Shown here one piece after another: positions 27,226-36,210 of a stretch of DNA of 64,000 nucleotides. The stretch covers positions 183,842-247,841 of the forward strand of contig JALHOT010000001.1 in the NCBI GenBank assembly GCA_022842845.1, read 5' to 3'. A model generated the notes under the pieces. It was given only the letters and a program-made list of their open reading frames with translations, ran no database searches and was not told where the DNA came from. The number at the start of each line of letters is the position of its first letter. The stretch's first letter is position 1. Position numbers and translations under genes: made by a program. Source of the DNA: Cyclobacteriaceae bacterium (GTDB taxonomy: Bacteria > Bacteroidota > Bacteroidia > Cytophagales > Cyclobacteriaceae).

Positions 27226-29199
27226 ATGATTCGCTACAGTTTTATTATCCTAAGCCTAATCGCCTCTTTTCAAACGGTTGCACAAGAAGCAAGCCTTTAT
27301 AAAGAAAACGATAAGTGGGGACTTTTAAATGCTCAACAAAAGCCGTTGACCAAAGCCATTTATGATCAGATCATCCCAGGTATTCCATATTCCATTGTAA
27401 AAAAATACAATCCCGTTACTGCGCGCTATACAGCTGGTTGTATTGATCAGGAAGGAGCATTTGTTATTCCAATGGTTTATACAGATTTAAGGGTTGAAGG
27501 CTTACGCGTTATTGCCTGCCAAAAGAGTGCAACAGGATTCTCTTATGGGGTACTTTCTTTAAAAAATGAGATCCTCATCCCCATTGAATACAAGAGTATT
27601 AAATCATTGGGCACGCTTCGTTTTGCCGTAGAAAATGTTGACGGTAAAATTGCCTTGTTTACAGAAAATGGTAAAGCACTGACCGACTTTTCCATTGATG
27701 CCATCCATCCATTTTATAAAGAGGTCAGCATCTTTGAGCAAAATGGTTTACTGGGCTTACTCAACAGAGAGGGTAACCTGTTAACCGAGGCAAGGTACCG
27801 TACTATTACTATTGAAAATGACGGAACCATTTATGGGCAATTACCACACGAATGGAAGTGGGTAAGTTTCAACAGTCAACAAACCATTAAAAATATACTG
27901 GCTGATTCGGTGATCAGTACTGCATCTGGCAATTTATTGATCACCACATTAAAAGGCACTGCACTCTTCAGTAAGGAATTAAAACCTCTTGGTGCATTCT
28001 ATCAGCACATCAGAAGAACTGATAACCCATCATTTTTTATTACCGAAGCTAAGAAAAAAGGGGTAATCAATCAGTATGGTCAAGTCCTACTTCCCAATCA
28101 ATTTGAGGATATCCGCATTGACAATCGTTTTGTGTATGCCTTGAGTGGCAACGCCTGGAAGATCTACAGTCATGATGGAAAACTTATGAGCGAGCGTACT
28201 TATGAGACCATCTACAATGAGGATTACTTCGTTCATGTCAAACGCAAATCCTTTTGGGGCATTATTGATGAACAGGGAAAGGAAATCATTCCCTGTGTCT
28301 ACGATTCAATTCTCCAAAGTTCATCTGACTATATCTCGGTTAAGTTCAAAGGTCAATTTGGCATCATTAATCAACAAGAAAATTGGCTTGTCAGTCTTCA
28401 GCCATATCCACTACAACTTGTCAACAAAGATCGTTACCTGGTGGTGGACGGCACACTGCTTACCCTCAAAGACTTTAACAAGCAAGTATACTACTTCACC
28501 AACAATCCAATTGAGATTCAGGAAAATGGTTTATTGGAAAAAACATCGATCGGTGAACTTTGGCATATTACGTTCAATGGACTTGTTACCAAAATTCAGC
28601 AAGTCACCTCTGCCCAGATCAGTGCTGTAGAGCCTGAGCACGAAGGCTACCGTGCCATTAAAAAAGATGGCAAGTGGGGCTTTGTTGATAATCAAGGACG
28701 TTTGCGTATCCCTAATCGCTATGATATGGTAAAACATTTCTCTGAGGGGCTTGCACCATTTCTACTGCGTGGCAAGTGGGGCTTTCTGAATAAAGAGGAT
28801 GATATCATTATTCATCCCACCTATGAAAATGTCGAGCCTTTTGTAAATGGCATGAGTAAGATTTTGATGAAGAAAAAATACGGCCTCATTAATAAGCAAA
28901 ATGAATTAATACTCCCGTGCCGATTTGATGACATTAACTTGTTACCATCCGGCCATTATGAAATTATTGCCAATGGGCTTAAAGGATTAGTCGATGCTGA
29001 GGGTCACATTATTTACGACCCCAAATATGAGGCACAGTTGATTCTCGAAAAGCATATTATAGTTCAAGGTCAGCAGAAATACGGTGTGTTAGACAAGCAG
29101 GGATTTAATATTATTCCAACCATGCACGACCTGATCATGCTGGATGATGAAGAAACCTTTATCATATTGACAAAAGGAAGGCGCGAAAAAATTAAGTGA
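27226..29199 (+). CDS. Exported WG-repeat protein
   Basis: A 657-residue protein with a Sec signal peptide (MIRYSFIILSLIASFQTVAQ) followed almost entirely by about eleven WG/KWG-type repeats of 40-60 residues, for example KWGLLNAQQKPL, FWGIIDEQGKEIIPCVYDSI, KWGFVDNQGRLRIPNRYD and KYGLINKQNELILPCRFDDI. Each is a beta-hairpin unit. WG repeats are abundant in Bacteroidota surface and secreted proteins; their ligand is generally unknown. The frame can be extended to a TTG at 27217, but ATG at 27226 begins the signal peptide. Single gene, ended by a hairpin at 29214. Confidence 0.9.
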   Translation: MIRYSFIILSLIASFQTVAQEASLYKENDKWGLLNAQQKPLTKAIYDQIIPGIPYSIVKKYNPVTARYTAGCIDQEGAFVIPMVYTDLRVEGLRVIACQKSATGFSYGVLSLKNEILIPIEYKSIKSLGTLRFAVENVDGKIALFTENGKALTDFSIDAIHPFYKEVSIFEQNGLLGLLNREGNLLTEARYRTITIENDGTIYGQLPHEWKWVSFNSQQTIKNILADSVISTASGNLLITTLKGTALFSKELKPLGAFYQHIRRTDNPSFFITEAKKKGVINQYGQVLLPNQFEDIRIDNRFVYALSGNAWKIYSHDGKLMSERTYETIYNEDYFVHVKRKSFWGIIDEQGKEIIPCVYDSILQSSSDYISVKFKGQFGIINQQENWLVSLQPYPLQLVNKDRYLVVDGTLLTLKDFNKQVYYFTNNPIEIQENGLLEKTSIGELWHITFNGLVTKIQQVTSAQISAVEPEHEGYRAIKKDGKWGFVDNQGRLRIPNRYDMVKHFSEGLAPFLLRGKWGFLNKEDDIIIHPTYENVEPFVNGMSKILMKKKYGLINKQNELILPCRFDDINLLPSGHYEIIANGLKGLVDAEGHIIYDPKYEAQLILEKHIIVQGQQKYGVLDKQGFNIIPTMHDLIMLDDEETFIILTKGRREKIK

Positions 29200-29213
29200 T
29201 GTGACTAAAAGAA

Positions 29214-29243
29214 AAAGCCTCTGCAGTTTCCTGCAAAGGCTTT
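29214..29243. terminator. Bidirectional terminator between convergent genes
   Basis: AAAGCCTCTGCAG (29214-29226) pairs with CTGCAAAGGCTTT (29231-29243), one mismatch, loop TTTC. T-rich tails occur on both strands, placing it between the convergent stops at 29199 and 29266. Confidence 0.8.
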
Positions 29244-29265
29244 ACACGTATTGAAGTACTCTTAA

Positions 29266-29772
29266 TTATATTTTGATAGTAACACCAAAAAGGCCACCAT
29301 TTCCAGTACCACCTCCAAATTCAAGGTTTAATCCTACTTTGTCATTGAAGAAATAACGAGCTCCCAATTGCGCATCTAAACCAATGCCTGAAGACTGATT
29401 GGTATTAAAATTATTATTATTATCCTTTACAGACCAGATGTAGTAGCCTAACGTAAGACCTGCGTATAAGTCCCACTCGCTTGGCAACTCAATAAGTTTA
29501 TTAAAGTGGTAGTTACCATTGAAAGATAGCACGATAAGGTTTTGATTAAAAGCAAAGCCATTGATTGTCTGATTATAATTACGATAAGAGAGTCTTGGAC
29601 CTACCGTAATGCTTTCATGTACTCCGAAATCCATACCTACATAAATGGGAACACCGAAGTTAGAAAATCCTACACCGGCATTAAGTTGCTTTCCGCCTTT
29701 ATCAAGCGATCCTTGCGCAAAAGCTGACAGGCTACCGATAATTAAGAAACTGATTACAAATAGTTTTTTCAT
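29266..29772 (-). CDS. Outer-membrane beta-barrel protein
   Basis: A 168-residue protein with signal peptide MKKLFVISFLIIGSLSAFAQ and about eight amphipathic strands with alternating hydrophobic residues and aromatic girdles (YVGMDFGVH, ITVGPRLSYRNYN, LIVLSFNGNYHF, WDLYAGLTLGYYIW, GLDAQLGARYFF, VGLNLEFGGG). It ends with an aliphatic/basic strand (GLFGVTIKI), as small OmpW/OmpA-like eight-strand barrels often do. It has an excellent promoter and is a single gene. Transport or adhesion role not known. Confidence 0.85.
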   Translation of the reverse strand: MKKLFVISFLIIGSLSAFAQGSLDKGGKQLNAGVGFSNFGVPIYVGMDFGVHESITVGPRLSYRNYNQTINGFAFNQNLIVLSFNGNYHFNKLIELPSEWDLYAGLTLGYYIWSVKDNNNNFNTNQSSGIGLDAQLGARYFFNDKVGLNLEFGGGTGNGGLFGVTIKI

Positions 29773-29794
29773 GGTTTAAAGTTATTATAGGGCA

Positions 29795-29827
29795 CAAATG
29801 TAGATAATAAAAAGGCTATTAAACAAA
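29795..29827 (-). promoter_or_regulatory. Bacteroidota-type promoter of the beta-barrel gene
   Basis: On the minus strand TTTG (29827-29824), 21 bases, then TACATTTG (29802-29795) match the -33 and -7 consensus. The predicted leader is about 20 bases before the ATG at 29772. Confidence 0.75.
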
Positions 29828-29883
29828 AGAGATTCAAACGCTTATCGTGTCTGCATTTTAACTGCACTATCAACCACTGAAGC

Positions 29884-30879
29884 CTAGTCAAAATCACTTA
29901 AACGATTTTCTGCCTTATCAGCCAGGTCTTTATGCAAGTTTACTTTTTCTGATAAATCAATACAGGCTTTAAATGTTACCCTTGCCATTGCCTGGTTTTT
30001 TAAATGGTCTGCTTCAATAGAGGCCTTGAAGAATAATGCTGGTATAGTATAATAGTCGCTTGTATTCTTGAACTGTAGATCCAGCAATGGAGCAGCATCG
30101 CTATAACGACCAAGTGCGATATAATTTTCAATCAACACCTCCCTGAACTTTGGGTTAAGCGGATAAAGTGCCACCAGTTTTTCTGAAAAGGCTAAAGCTT
30201 TAAGAGGCTTCTTCTCTAAGTGTAAATAAATATGTGACAAGTAAATCAACGCCTCTGTATAGGCTCTGGACGGACTCAATAGTGACTTCTCTAATAGCTG
30301 AAGACCCAATACCTGATCTCCATCTTTAAAAGGGAATAAAGCAGTTCGATAAACAAAATTCAAATTGCGGAAGAAATCCATGTAGTACAGGTACATCCCC
30401 TGAACAAATAGCAATTCCGGATTATTGCTTTGATCATCAAAAGTTTGCACCATTAAAGGATAGGCTCTTTTGCCGTGGAGTAATGCCTTGAAAGATTCTC
30501 CTTGCTGATAATAATATTCAGCCAGCAGAAGTTCAGAAACAATATGCCTGTACAAATTATAATCTGCATCAGCATAACTTATTTTTTCTGACAGTTCAAT
30601 CAATTTTTGTTGATAAACTTCACTTTGGGCACTTTTAATGATCGGGATAAACTCCCATCGAAGGCTAAAGAGCTCTATTAGTTTTCCATCGGCAGCCCCT
30701 TCTTTAGAAAAGCCCCTGATCAATAACTCAGCGCTATCAAATTGATTATTATAGATATAGCGTAAACATTGTAATTGATTTTGTTTAAGCGAATTCGATT
30801 GCGCACAGAGGGAAAAGCCCCCCAAAAAACTTAAACAAAAAAGAAAAAAGAGGTGCCTATAGTGTTTTTTTAATCTCAT
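29884..30879 (-). CDS. Exported TPR-like protein
   Basis: A 331-residue protein with an N-terminal signal peptide (FFLFCLSFLGGFSLCAQ) followed by an all-helical body with TPR/SEL1-like helix pairs, clearest near QLLEKSLLSPSRAYTEALIYLSHIYL and KALAFSEKLVALYPLNPKFREVLIENYIALGRYSDAAPLLD. Similar helical proteins are encoded in the operon at 31395-34129 on the other side of the TM2 gene, so a shared process is possible. It is divergent from the TM2 gene with 68 bases between starts. Specific function unknown. Confidence 0.75.
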   Translation of the reverse strand: MRLKKHYRHLFFLFCLSFLGGFSLCAQSNSLKQNQLQCLRYIYNNQFDSAELLIRGFSKEGAADGKLIELFSLRWEFIPIIKSAQSEVYQQKLIELSEKISYADADYNLYRHIVSELLLAEYYYQQGESFKALLHGKRAYPLMVQTFDDQSNNPELLFVQGMYLYYMDFFRNLNFVYRTALFPFKDGDQVLGLQLLEKSLLSPSRAYTEALIYLSHIYLHLEKKPLKALAFSEKLVALYPLNPKFREVLIENYIALGRYSDAAPLLDLQFKNTSDYYTIPALFFKASIEADHLKNQAMARVTFKACIDLSEKVNLHKDLADKAENRLSDFD

Positions 30880-30947
30880 TTACTGTAAAAGTATTGGCTT
30901 TTAACAAATCCTTATGCATCTTTAGATAATCAACCAAATTAATTATT

Positions 30948-31355
30948 ATGAAAAAAATCTTTTTACTCTCCCTCTTTGGTGCCATGCTGATGTCATTCAG
31001 CTCTATGGCCTCTGCAGAACAATACCGCATTAACGATGCGTCTGTTGAAGCTGTGTTTGCTGTAGCCAACGATGTTACAAGCAATCTAACTTCAATCACC
31101 TCATTCAATGCTCTTAGTACAGATGCAGTGATGGCCGAGAAAAATGCGCTGGTAGCCATTCTACTCGACTTCTTTTTAGGAGGTATTGCTATCCACCGTG
31201 TTTACTTAGGTGGTAAGCCAATTCTGGTTTTAGGTTATTTCATTACATGTGGTGGTATTTTCGGTATAGTACCACTCATTGACTTAATTGTTCTGGCCAT
31301 TAACTTCGATGACATCAGCAAGTTTGTTGGCAACAACAAATTCTTTATGTGGTAA
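30948..31355 (+). CDS. TM2 domain membrane protein
   Basis: A 135-residue protein with an N-terminal signal-like segment (MKKIFLLSLFGAMLMSFSSMASA) and a C-terminal TM2 domain: two hydrophobic helices joined by a short turn, with the hallmark phrases LLDFFLGGIAIHRVYLGG and CGGIFGIVPLIDLIVLAINFDD. TM2 domains are short helical hairpins of unknown molecular role. It faces away from the TPR gene at 30879 and converges on the operon ending at 31395, with a shared terminator. Its TM2 hairpin is reminiscent of the C-terminal hairpins of the two proteins at 31395 and 32161. Confidence 0.85.
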   Translation: MKKIFLLSLFGAMLMSFSSMASAEQYRINDASVEAVFAVANDVTSNLTSITSFNALSTDAVMAEKNALVAILLDFFLGGIAIHRVYLGGKPILVLGYFITCGGIFGIVPLIDLIVLAINFDDISKFVGNNKFFMW

Positions 31356-31374
31356 TTAACTACTGCTTAATCTA

Positions 31375-31396
31375 AAAAGGGGCTTCGGCCCCTTTT
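31375..31396. terminator. Bidirectional terminator overlapping a stop codon
   Basis: AAAAGGGGC-TTCG-GCCCCTTTT is a perfect stem with a stable TTCG tetraloop and T-rich sequence on both sides. It ends the TM2 gene and also overlaps by two bases the TAA of the minus-strand gene at 31395, so that transcript has essentially no 3' untranslated region before the hairpin. Confidence 0.92.
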
Positions 31397-32222
31397 ATTT
31401 TTTATAACCCGTTACAATAGCGCTCACGGTCATATTAAATTCCTTAGCCTTTCTTTCATTGTATTGATTAGCCAATACTTCTGCATATCGGGCACCACCA
31501 TTATACGAAAGGTAAAAGAGAGCAACGCCTGTGAACAAACCTGAGAAATAATAAGCATCTAAAAAACCCCAAACAGATAAGGTTATAAGACCAGCGTTTA
31601 ACATACTTGAAAGCGCTCCCTTCCAAAAATAACCAGCGTACATTTGACCAAGACCAGGCATCCAAAAAGACAAAGAGAATGCCTTATCAGGATTTTTCTT
31701 TTTAAAAGCCAGTATTTCAGGATAAGGGTCTTCGGCAATATTATTAACCCGCGCAAAAGCCTGATACTTTGCGTGAGCCTCCTCCCATCGCTGAAGCTCA
31801 TTCAGACATAAAATCTCCAGCGGAAGAATAATGCTATGATCTGCCTTGGGTAATTCATAGTAGAGTTCTGCAATTTTACTGTAGGCCAGATCATACCGCT
31901 TGGCAAGCATGGCATTGATTGCATATTCATAGTAGAGTAAAAACCTCAAAGAATCACTTCCTGAATAAAAGTCTGCCCGCTCAAGAGAAAGCAACGCTCG
32001 ATCGTATTTACCAGACATCTTATAGCAAGTTGCCTGTTTGAGCAACACGTTGTTAAGAAGCGTTGAAGGCATCCCCTCAAAGAAGGCTAATTCATAAGCA
32101 ATAGCTGCCTTCAGATAACTGCTTTCTCTTAACAAGCTATCGCCCAGATTTACCTGTGCGCTACTGAAAAAAGGTGCGCAGAGGAATATGCATATCAAAC
32201 AGAATCTGATTTTTAATCGCAT
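31395..32222 (-). CDS. Exported TPR protein with C-terminal membrane hairpin (DUF5683-like)
   Basis: A 275-residue protein from ATG at 32222 (a second ATG at 32234 would add MKEE). Signal peptide MRLKIRFCLICIFLCAPFFSSAQ, then TPR-like helices (about 25-175), then a hydrophobic C-terminal part beginning SFWMPGLGQMYAGYFWKGAL with two or three membrane helices. The P-G-x-G-x-x-Y-x-G-x-x-x-x-G signature recalls DUF5683/TM2-type hairpins. It is the last gene of a four-gene operon and overlaps the preceding gene by about 60 bases. The preceding protein has the same architecture, so the two are tandem paralogues. Function unknown; assembly in the inner membrane is inferred. Confidence 0.75.
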   Translation of the reverse strand: MRLKIRFCLICIFLCAPFFSSAQVNLGDSLLRESSYLKAAIAYELAFFEGMPSTLLNNVLLKQATCYKMSGKYDRALLSLERADFYSGSDSLRFLLYYEYAINAMLAKRYDLAYSKIAELYYELPKADHSIILPLEILCLNELQRWEEAHAKYQAFARVNNIAEDPYPEILAFKKKNPDKAFSLSFWMPGLGQMYAGYFWKGALSSMLNAGLITLSVWGFLDAYYFSGLFTGVALFYLSYNGGARYAEVLANQYNERKAKEFNMTVSAIVTGYKK

Positions 32223-33018
32223 CTCTTCTTTCATTTCTAACCACTTTTACCGCTAAAGCACTCCCCCATATATTCCCAATATAAAAAGAGCTCAGTAAAG
32301 AACCGTAAATGATAAAGCGAGCACTCCTGGGGCCATCTTTTCGATAAGCCTCTACTGTTTGCGCTGCCATAATACTTGTAATTAAAAAAGTATAAATCCC
32401 ATTGGCTTTTCTTCCGGCATAGACTTTACCTGCACCGGGTATCAAGGCTGAAAGTACGCCACCTGTAAAAGGTGACTTTTGCTTTTCTGATGACAGCGCG
32501 GATCGATAGTTTCTAAAGTTTGAGTGTTGCTGCTGAATAATGTTCCACTCTGGATTGAGCAGCGTGCTGATAGAGTCATATGAAGAAAGTCTGTTGGTTA
32601 ATAAAAAGACACCACTCATTTCAAAGTTCGCAAGCTGCTGAACATATTGCTTTGAACCATTAAGGGCTTTCAACTTTTTAATCCCTTGATCAAACCTGTT
32701 GAGGTATACTTCATTAAATGCGGAAAATAATTTTGCCTCCTCGTAAACAAATTCACTCTCGCTCGAAACAGCATCTAAAAATTGAATAGACTGAGGTAAC
32801 TGTTGTAAGCTGTAATGTATTTTGCCGATCGACAAATTAATAGAATCTTTTTGCTGCTGCGTTCTGCTATCGCCCAGCTTTTCATGCAAAACCAATAAAG
32901 CTTCGTCATACATCTTGTTGGACAGAAGATGACTAACGAAAGCCTGAGAGCTTTTTGAAAATTGAGCTTGACTCAAAAAACTGATGGCGAGCAAAGAAAG
33001 GCCAAGTAGAAACCTCAT
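32161..33018 (-). CDS. Exported TPR protein with membrane hairpin, paralogue of the next gene
   Basis: A 285-residue protein with signal peptide MRFLLGLSLLAISFLSQAQ, a helical TPR-like body (about 25-175), and a C-terminal hydrophobic part starting TGGVLSALIPGAGKVYAGRKANG with two or three membrane helices. Domain order and the PGAGKVYAG signature match the protein encoded directly downstream. Its ATG overlaps the stop of the YidD-like gene by 4 bases, and its own 3' end overlaps the next gene by about 60, showing tight translational coupling. No function is known to me. Confidence 0.75.
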   Translation of the reverse strand: MRFLLGLSLLAISFLSQAQFSKSSQAFVSHLLSNKMYDEALLVLHEKLGDSRTQQQKDSINLSIGKIHYSLQQLPQSIQFLDAVSSESEFVYEEAKLFSAFNEVYLNRFDQGIKKLKALNGSKQYVQQLANFEMSGVFLLTNRLSSYDSISTLLNPEWNIIQQQHSNFRNYRSALSSEKQKSPFTGGVLSALIPGAGKVYAGRKANGIYTFLITSIMAAQTVEAYRKDGPRSARFIIYGSLLSSFYIGNIWGSALAVKVVRNERRDAIKNQILFDMHIPLRTFFQ

Positions 33019-33422
33019 TTCTTTAGTCTATAGAAAGAAACAGGATCTATTATTTTCCCTTGGGGATTTATACGCAGCGGAAGGGTCTCGTAAACAGACA
33101 ACTTATTGCATCTACCCAAGCGATCAAAAGTCATGAAAAAACCTTTAGCTAAGCCATACTCCTTTACCATTTCAGCGCTAAAGCGCGAACATGTAAGTTC
33201 AAAAGCACAGTTAGCACCCCATTGTGGAGATATCTGATTTTGATAAAAGCCAAGTGTTCCGGCATAAAGAATTGATAAGGGTTTAAATGATCGCTTCTTT
33301 TTTACTTTACCAAAAGCACCCACCTTCTGCTGTTGCTCACCTAAAAGCTGAAGATCATAGGCAGTATTTTGGGCAAATGAGACAGTTGCACAGCATAGAA
33401 ATATGATTAACAACCTTATCAT
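33015..33422 (-). CDS. YidD-family protein with an N-terminal signal peptide
   Basis: The 135-residue protein carries the YidD (membrane protein insertion efficiency factor) signature: LYAGTLGFYQNQISPQWGANC, FELTCSRFSAEM, GLAKGFFMTFDRLGRC, with the three characteristic Cys at about 72, 78 and 105. Ordinary YidD is 70-90 residues, cytoplasmic or peripheral, and is encoded next to yidC and rnpA. This one has a signal peptide (MIRLLIIFLCCATVSFAQ) and a basic linker before the domain, so it is expected in the periplasm. It overlaps both neighbours by 4 bases (ATGA) in the four-gene operon. Membership in the family is clear; the role of an exported form is not. Confidence 0.85.
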   Translation of the reverse strand: MIRLLIIFLCCATVSFAQNTAYDLQLLGEQQQKVGAFGKVKKKRSFKPLSILYAGTLGFYQNQISPQWGANCAFELTCSRFSAEMVKEYGLAKGFFMTFDRLGRCNKLSVYETLPLRINPQGKIIDPVSFYRLKK

Positions 33423-34129
33423 TTACGTAACACCTTAGCGTTTTCTGGCACAATAAAATTAAGCTTATCGTCAGCCACTTGTTGATTCAATTTAAAGTCT
33501 GTGTAAGTGGTTTTTGTAATGATCGAATCTTTACTTGATTTGAAATCAATCTGGGTTATGGCGGCTGGCAAAACAATGTAGTCACTCACCTTAGTATAGT
33601 TATAGAAATACATTTTTTTTATGGGGACACCCTTTACTCCATAATATCCCATAAAAATCGGATTACCCTTTTCATGTACCAACTCAACTTTCGAAATGTC
33701 TTTGATTAATGCCATTGGCGGAGTCCACTCCGTTATTTTTAGACCATCTTCTATTTTTGTGTTTCTTACAGTATAGTCCATAGCAGAAAGCCCCAAATCA
33801 TTTCTTTTATTTTCCAGAAAAAAGTAAAGTTGATTGGTCTCTGTACCCAACATGTAATTCTGCTGTTGCATGACGGTGTTATCCTTGGGATTGTAAATGG
33901 TAATCTCCCCTTTTTTATTATTGACAATCACCATTTCTTGTGGAGCCTGAAAATACGTAAGCATTTTACCCTCGGAGGTATAGTACATATTTGCCAGTAC
34001 CCGGCTGGATTTGCCCGCGGTAACGGAACGCGTCTCCATCAGCATAGAAATTTTTTGGAAAATGTATTGCCTGCTGAAGGCTGAAGCCAGAAGGGCAAAA
34101 ACCAGCAAAAAAGAAATACGCTTGAACAT
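33419..34129 (-). CDS. LolA-like outer-membrane lipoprotein carrier-fold protein
   Basis: A 236-residue protein with an N-terminal hydrophobic signal (MFKRISFLLVFALLASAFS) and a body of antiparallel strands in the LolA/LolB order: KMLTYFQAPQEMVIVNNKKGEITIYNPKDNTVMQQ, then LGLSAMDYTVRN and a C-terminal strand pair ending TYTDFKLNQQVADDKLNFIVPENAKV. This pattern is typical of the outer-membrane lipoprotein-sorting fold, which carries acyl chains. It is the first gene of the four-gene overlapping operon and lies 30 bases after the atpC terminator. A periplasmic lipid or lipoprotein carrier role is inferred from fold only. Confidence 0.75.
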   Translation of the reverse strand: MFKRISFLLVFALLASAFSRQYIFQKISMLMETRSVTAGKSSRVLANMYYTSEGKMLTYFQAPQEMVIVNNKKGEITIYNPKDNTVMQQQNYMLGTETNQLYFFLENKRNDLGLSAMDYTVRNTKIEDGLKITEWTPPMALIKDISKVELVHEKGNPIFMGYYGVKGVPIKKMYFYNYTKVSDYIVLPAAITQIDFKSSKDSIITKTTYTDFKLNQQVADDKLNFIVPENAKVLRK

Positions 34130-34159
34130 AGTTTAAATAAAGTCAGGTTATTTGAAATA

Positions 34160-34192
34160 AAAAAGGGAGACAGTATTCGTGTCTCCCTTTTT
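34160..34192 (-). terminator. Terminator after atpC
   Basis: AAAAAGGGAGAC (34160-34171) pairs perfectly with GTCTCCCTTTTT (34181-34192); on the minus strand the stem is followed by a run of T. It lies 18 bases after the atpC stop. Confidence 0.92.
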
Positions 34193-34210
34193 GTGCAATT
34201 CTTATTCCAA

Positions 34211-34456
34211 TTAAGCACTCACACCATCGGCCAGTAAAATCACTTTATTGTTCACCACCTCTACTACCCCACCAGTGATGGCCACCTGCTGGGCGGCACC
34301 TTTTACCTTGTACTCCACCACACCCTCTTTTAATAAAGAGATCAGTGGTGCGTGACTGTTTAATATCTGAAAAGATCCATCGGCACCAGGAAAGGTTGCT
34401 GAATCGGCATCTCCTTCAAATACTTTCTTCTCGGGTGTTACTATTTCTAAATGCAT
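34211..34456 (-). CDS. atpC: F1Fo ATP synthase epsilon subunit
   Basis: An 81-residue protein matching the beta-sandwich domain of F1 epsilon (LEIVTPEKKVFEGDADSATFPGADGSFQILNSHAPLISLL, then ITGGVVEVVNNKVILLADG). The usual C-terminal helical hairpin is absent, which is the normal short form in Bacteroidota. It follows atpD by 81 bases that contain an AT-rich repeat array. The remaining ATP synthase genes are not in the window, as expected for this phylum where atpDC stands apart. Confidence 0.95.
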   Translation of the reverse strand: MHLEIVTPEKKVFEGDADSATFPGADGSFQILNSHAPLISLLKEGVVEYKVKGAAQQVAITGGVVEVVNNKVILLADGVSA

Positions 34457-34462
34457 CTTTTT

Positions 34463-34536
34463 CGATTTGAAAACTTGAAAACTTAAAAATCCGCTAATAG
34501 AATCTTCAAATCTTCAAATTGATAATCTTCAAATTA
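34463..34536. repeat. Low-complexity TTCAAAT array between atpD and atpC
   Basis: The gap holds three copies of TCTTCAAAT (34503, 34511, 34526) on one side and complementary GATTTGAAAACTTGAAAACTT on the other, forming loosely inverted AT-rich arrays. The array reaches to within a few bases of the atpC start codon. Similar arrays occur at 42725-42780, 43186-43250, 44925-44975 and 51230-51290. Confidence 0.6.
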
Positions 34537-34537
34537 A

Positions 34538-36052
<1,515 letters not shown>

Positions 36053-36124
36053 TTATTGAGTTTTAGTACTAGTTAAGTAATTGATTTTCAATGATTTTAA
36101 GCCAAAAGACCTATAAATCGTGCG

Positions 36125-36156
36125 CAAAAGTAGGCTTTCTTTGCTGCTTTGGCAAA
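36125..36156 (-). promoter_or_regulatory. Promoter of atpDC
   Basis: On the minus strand TTTG (36156-36153), a 20-base spacer, then TACTTTTG (36132-36125) give an exact fit to the Bacteroidota -33/-7 consensus. The expected leader is about 75 bases. Confidence 0.85.
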
Positions 36157-36210
36157 TACTTATTCAGTAATAGTTGTCTACACGATCGCCTGATGGGATC
36201 TGTTGAGATT

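Noticed and set aside
27226-29199. DNA-level tandem repeat in the WG-repeat gene
   Set aside because: The repeats are recognisable only in the protein; at the DNA level they are too diverged to be a tandem array.
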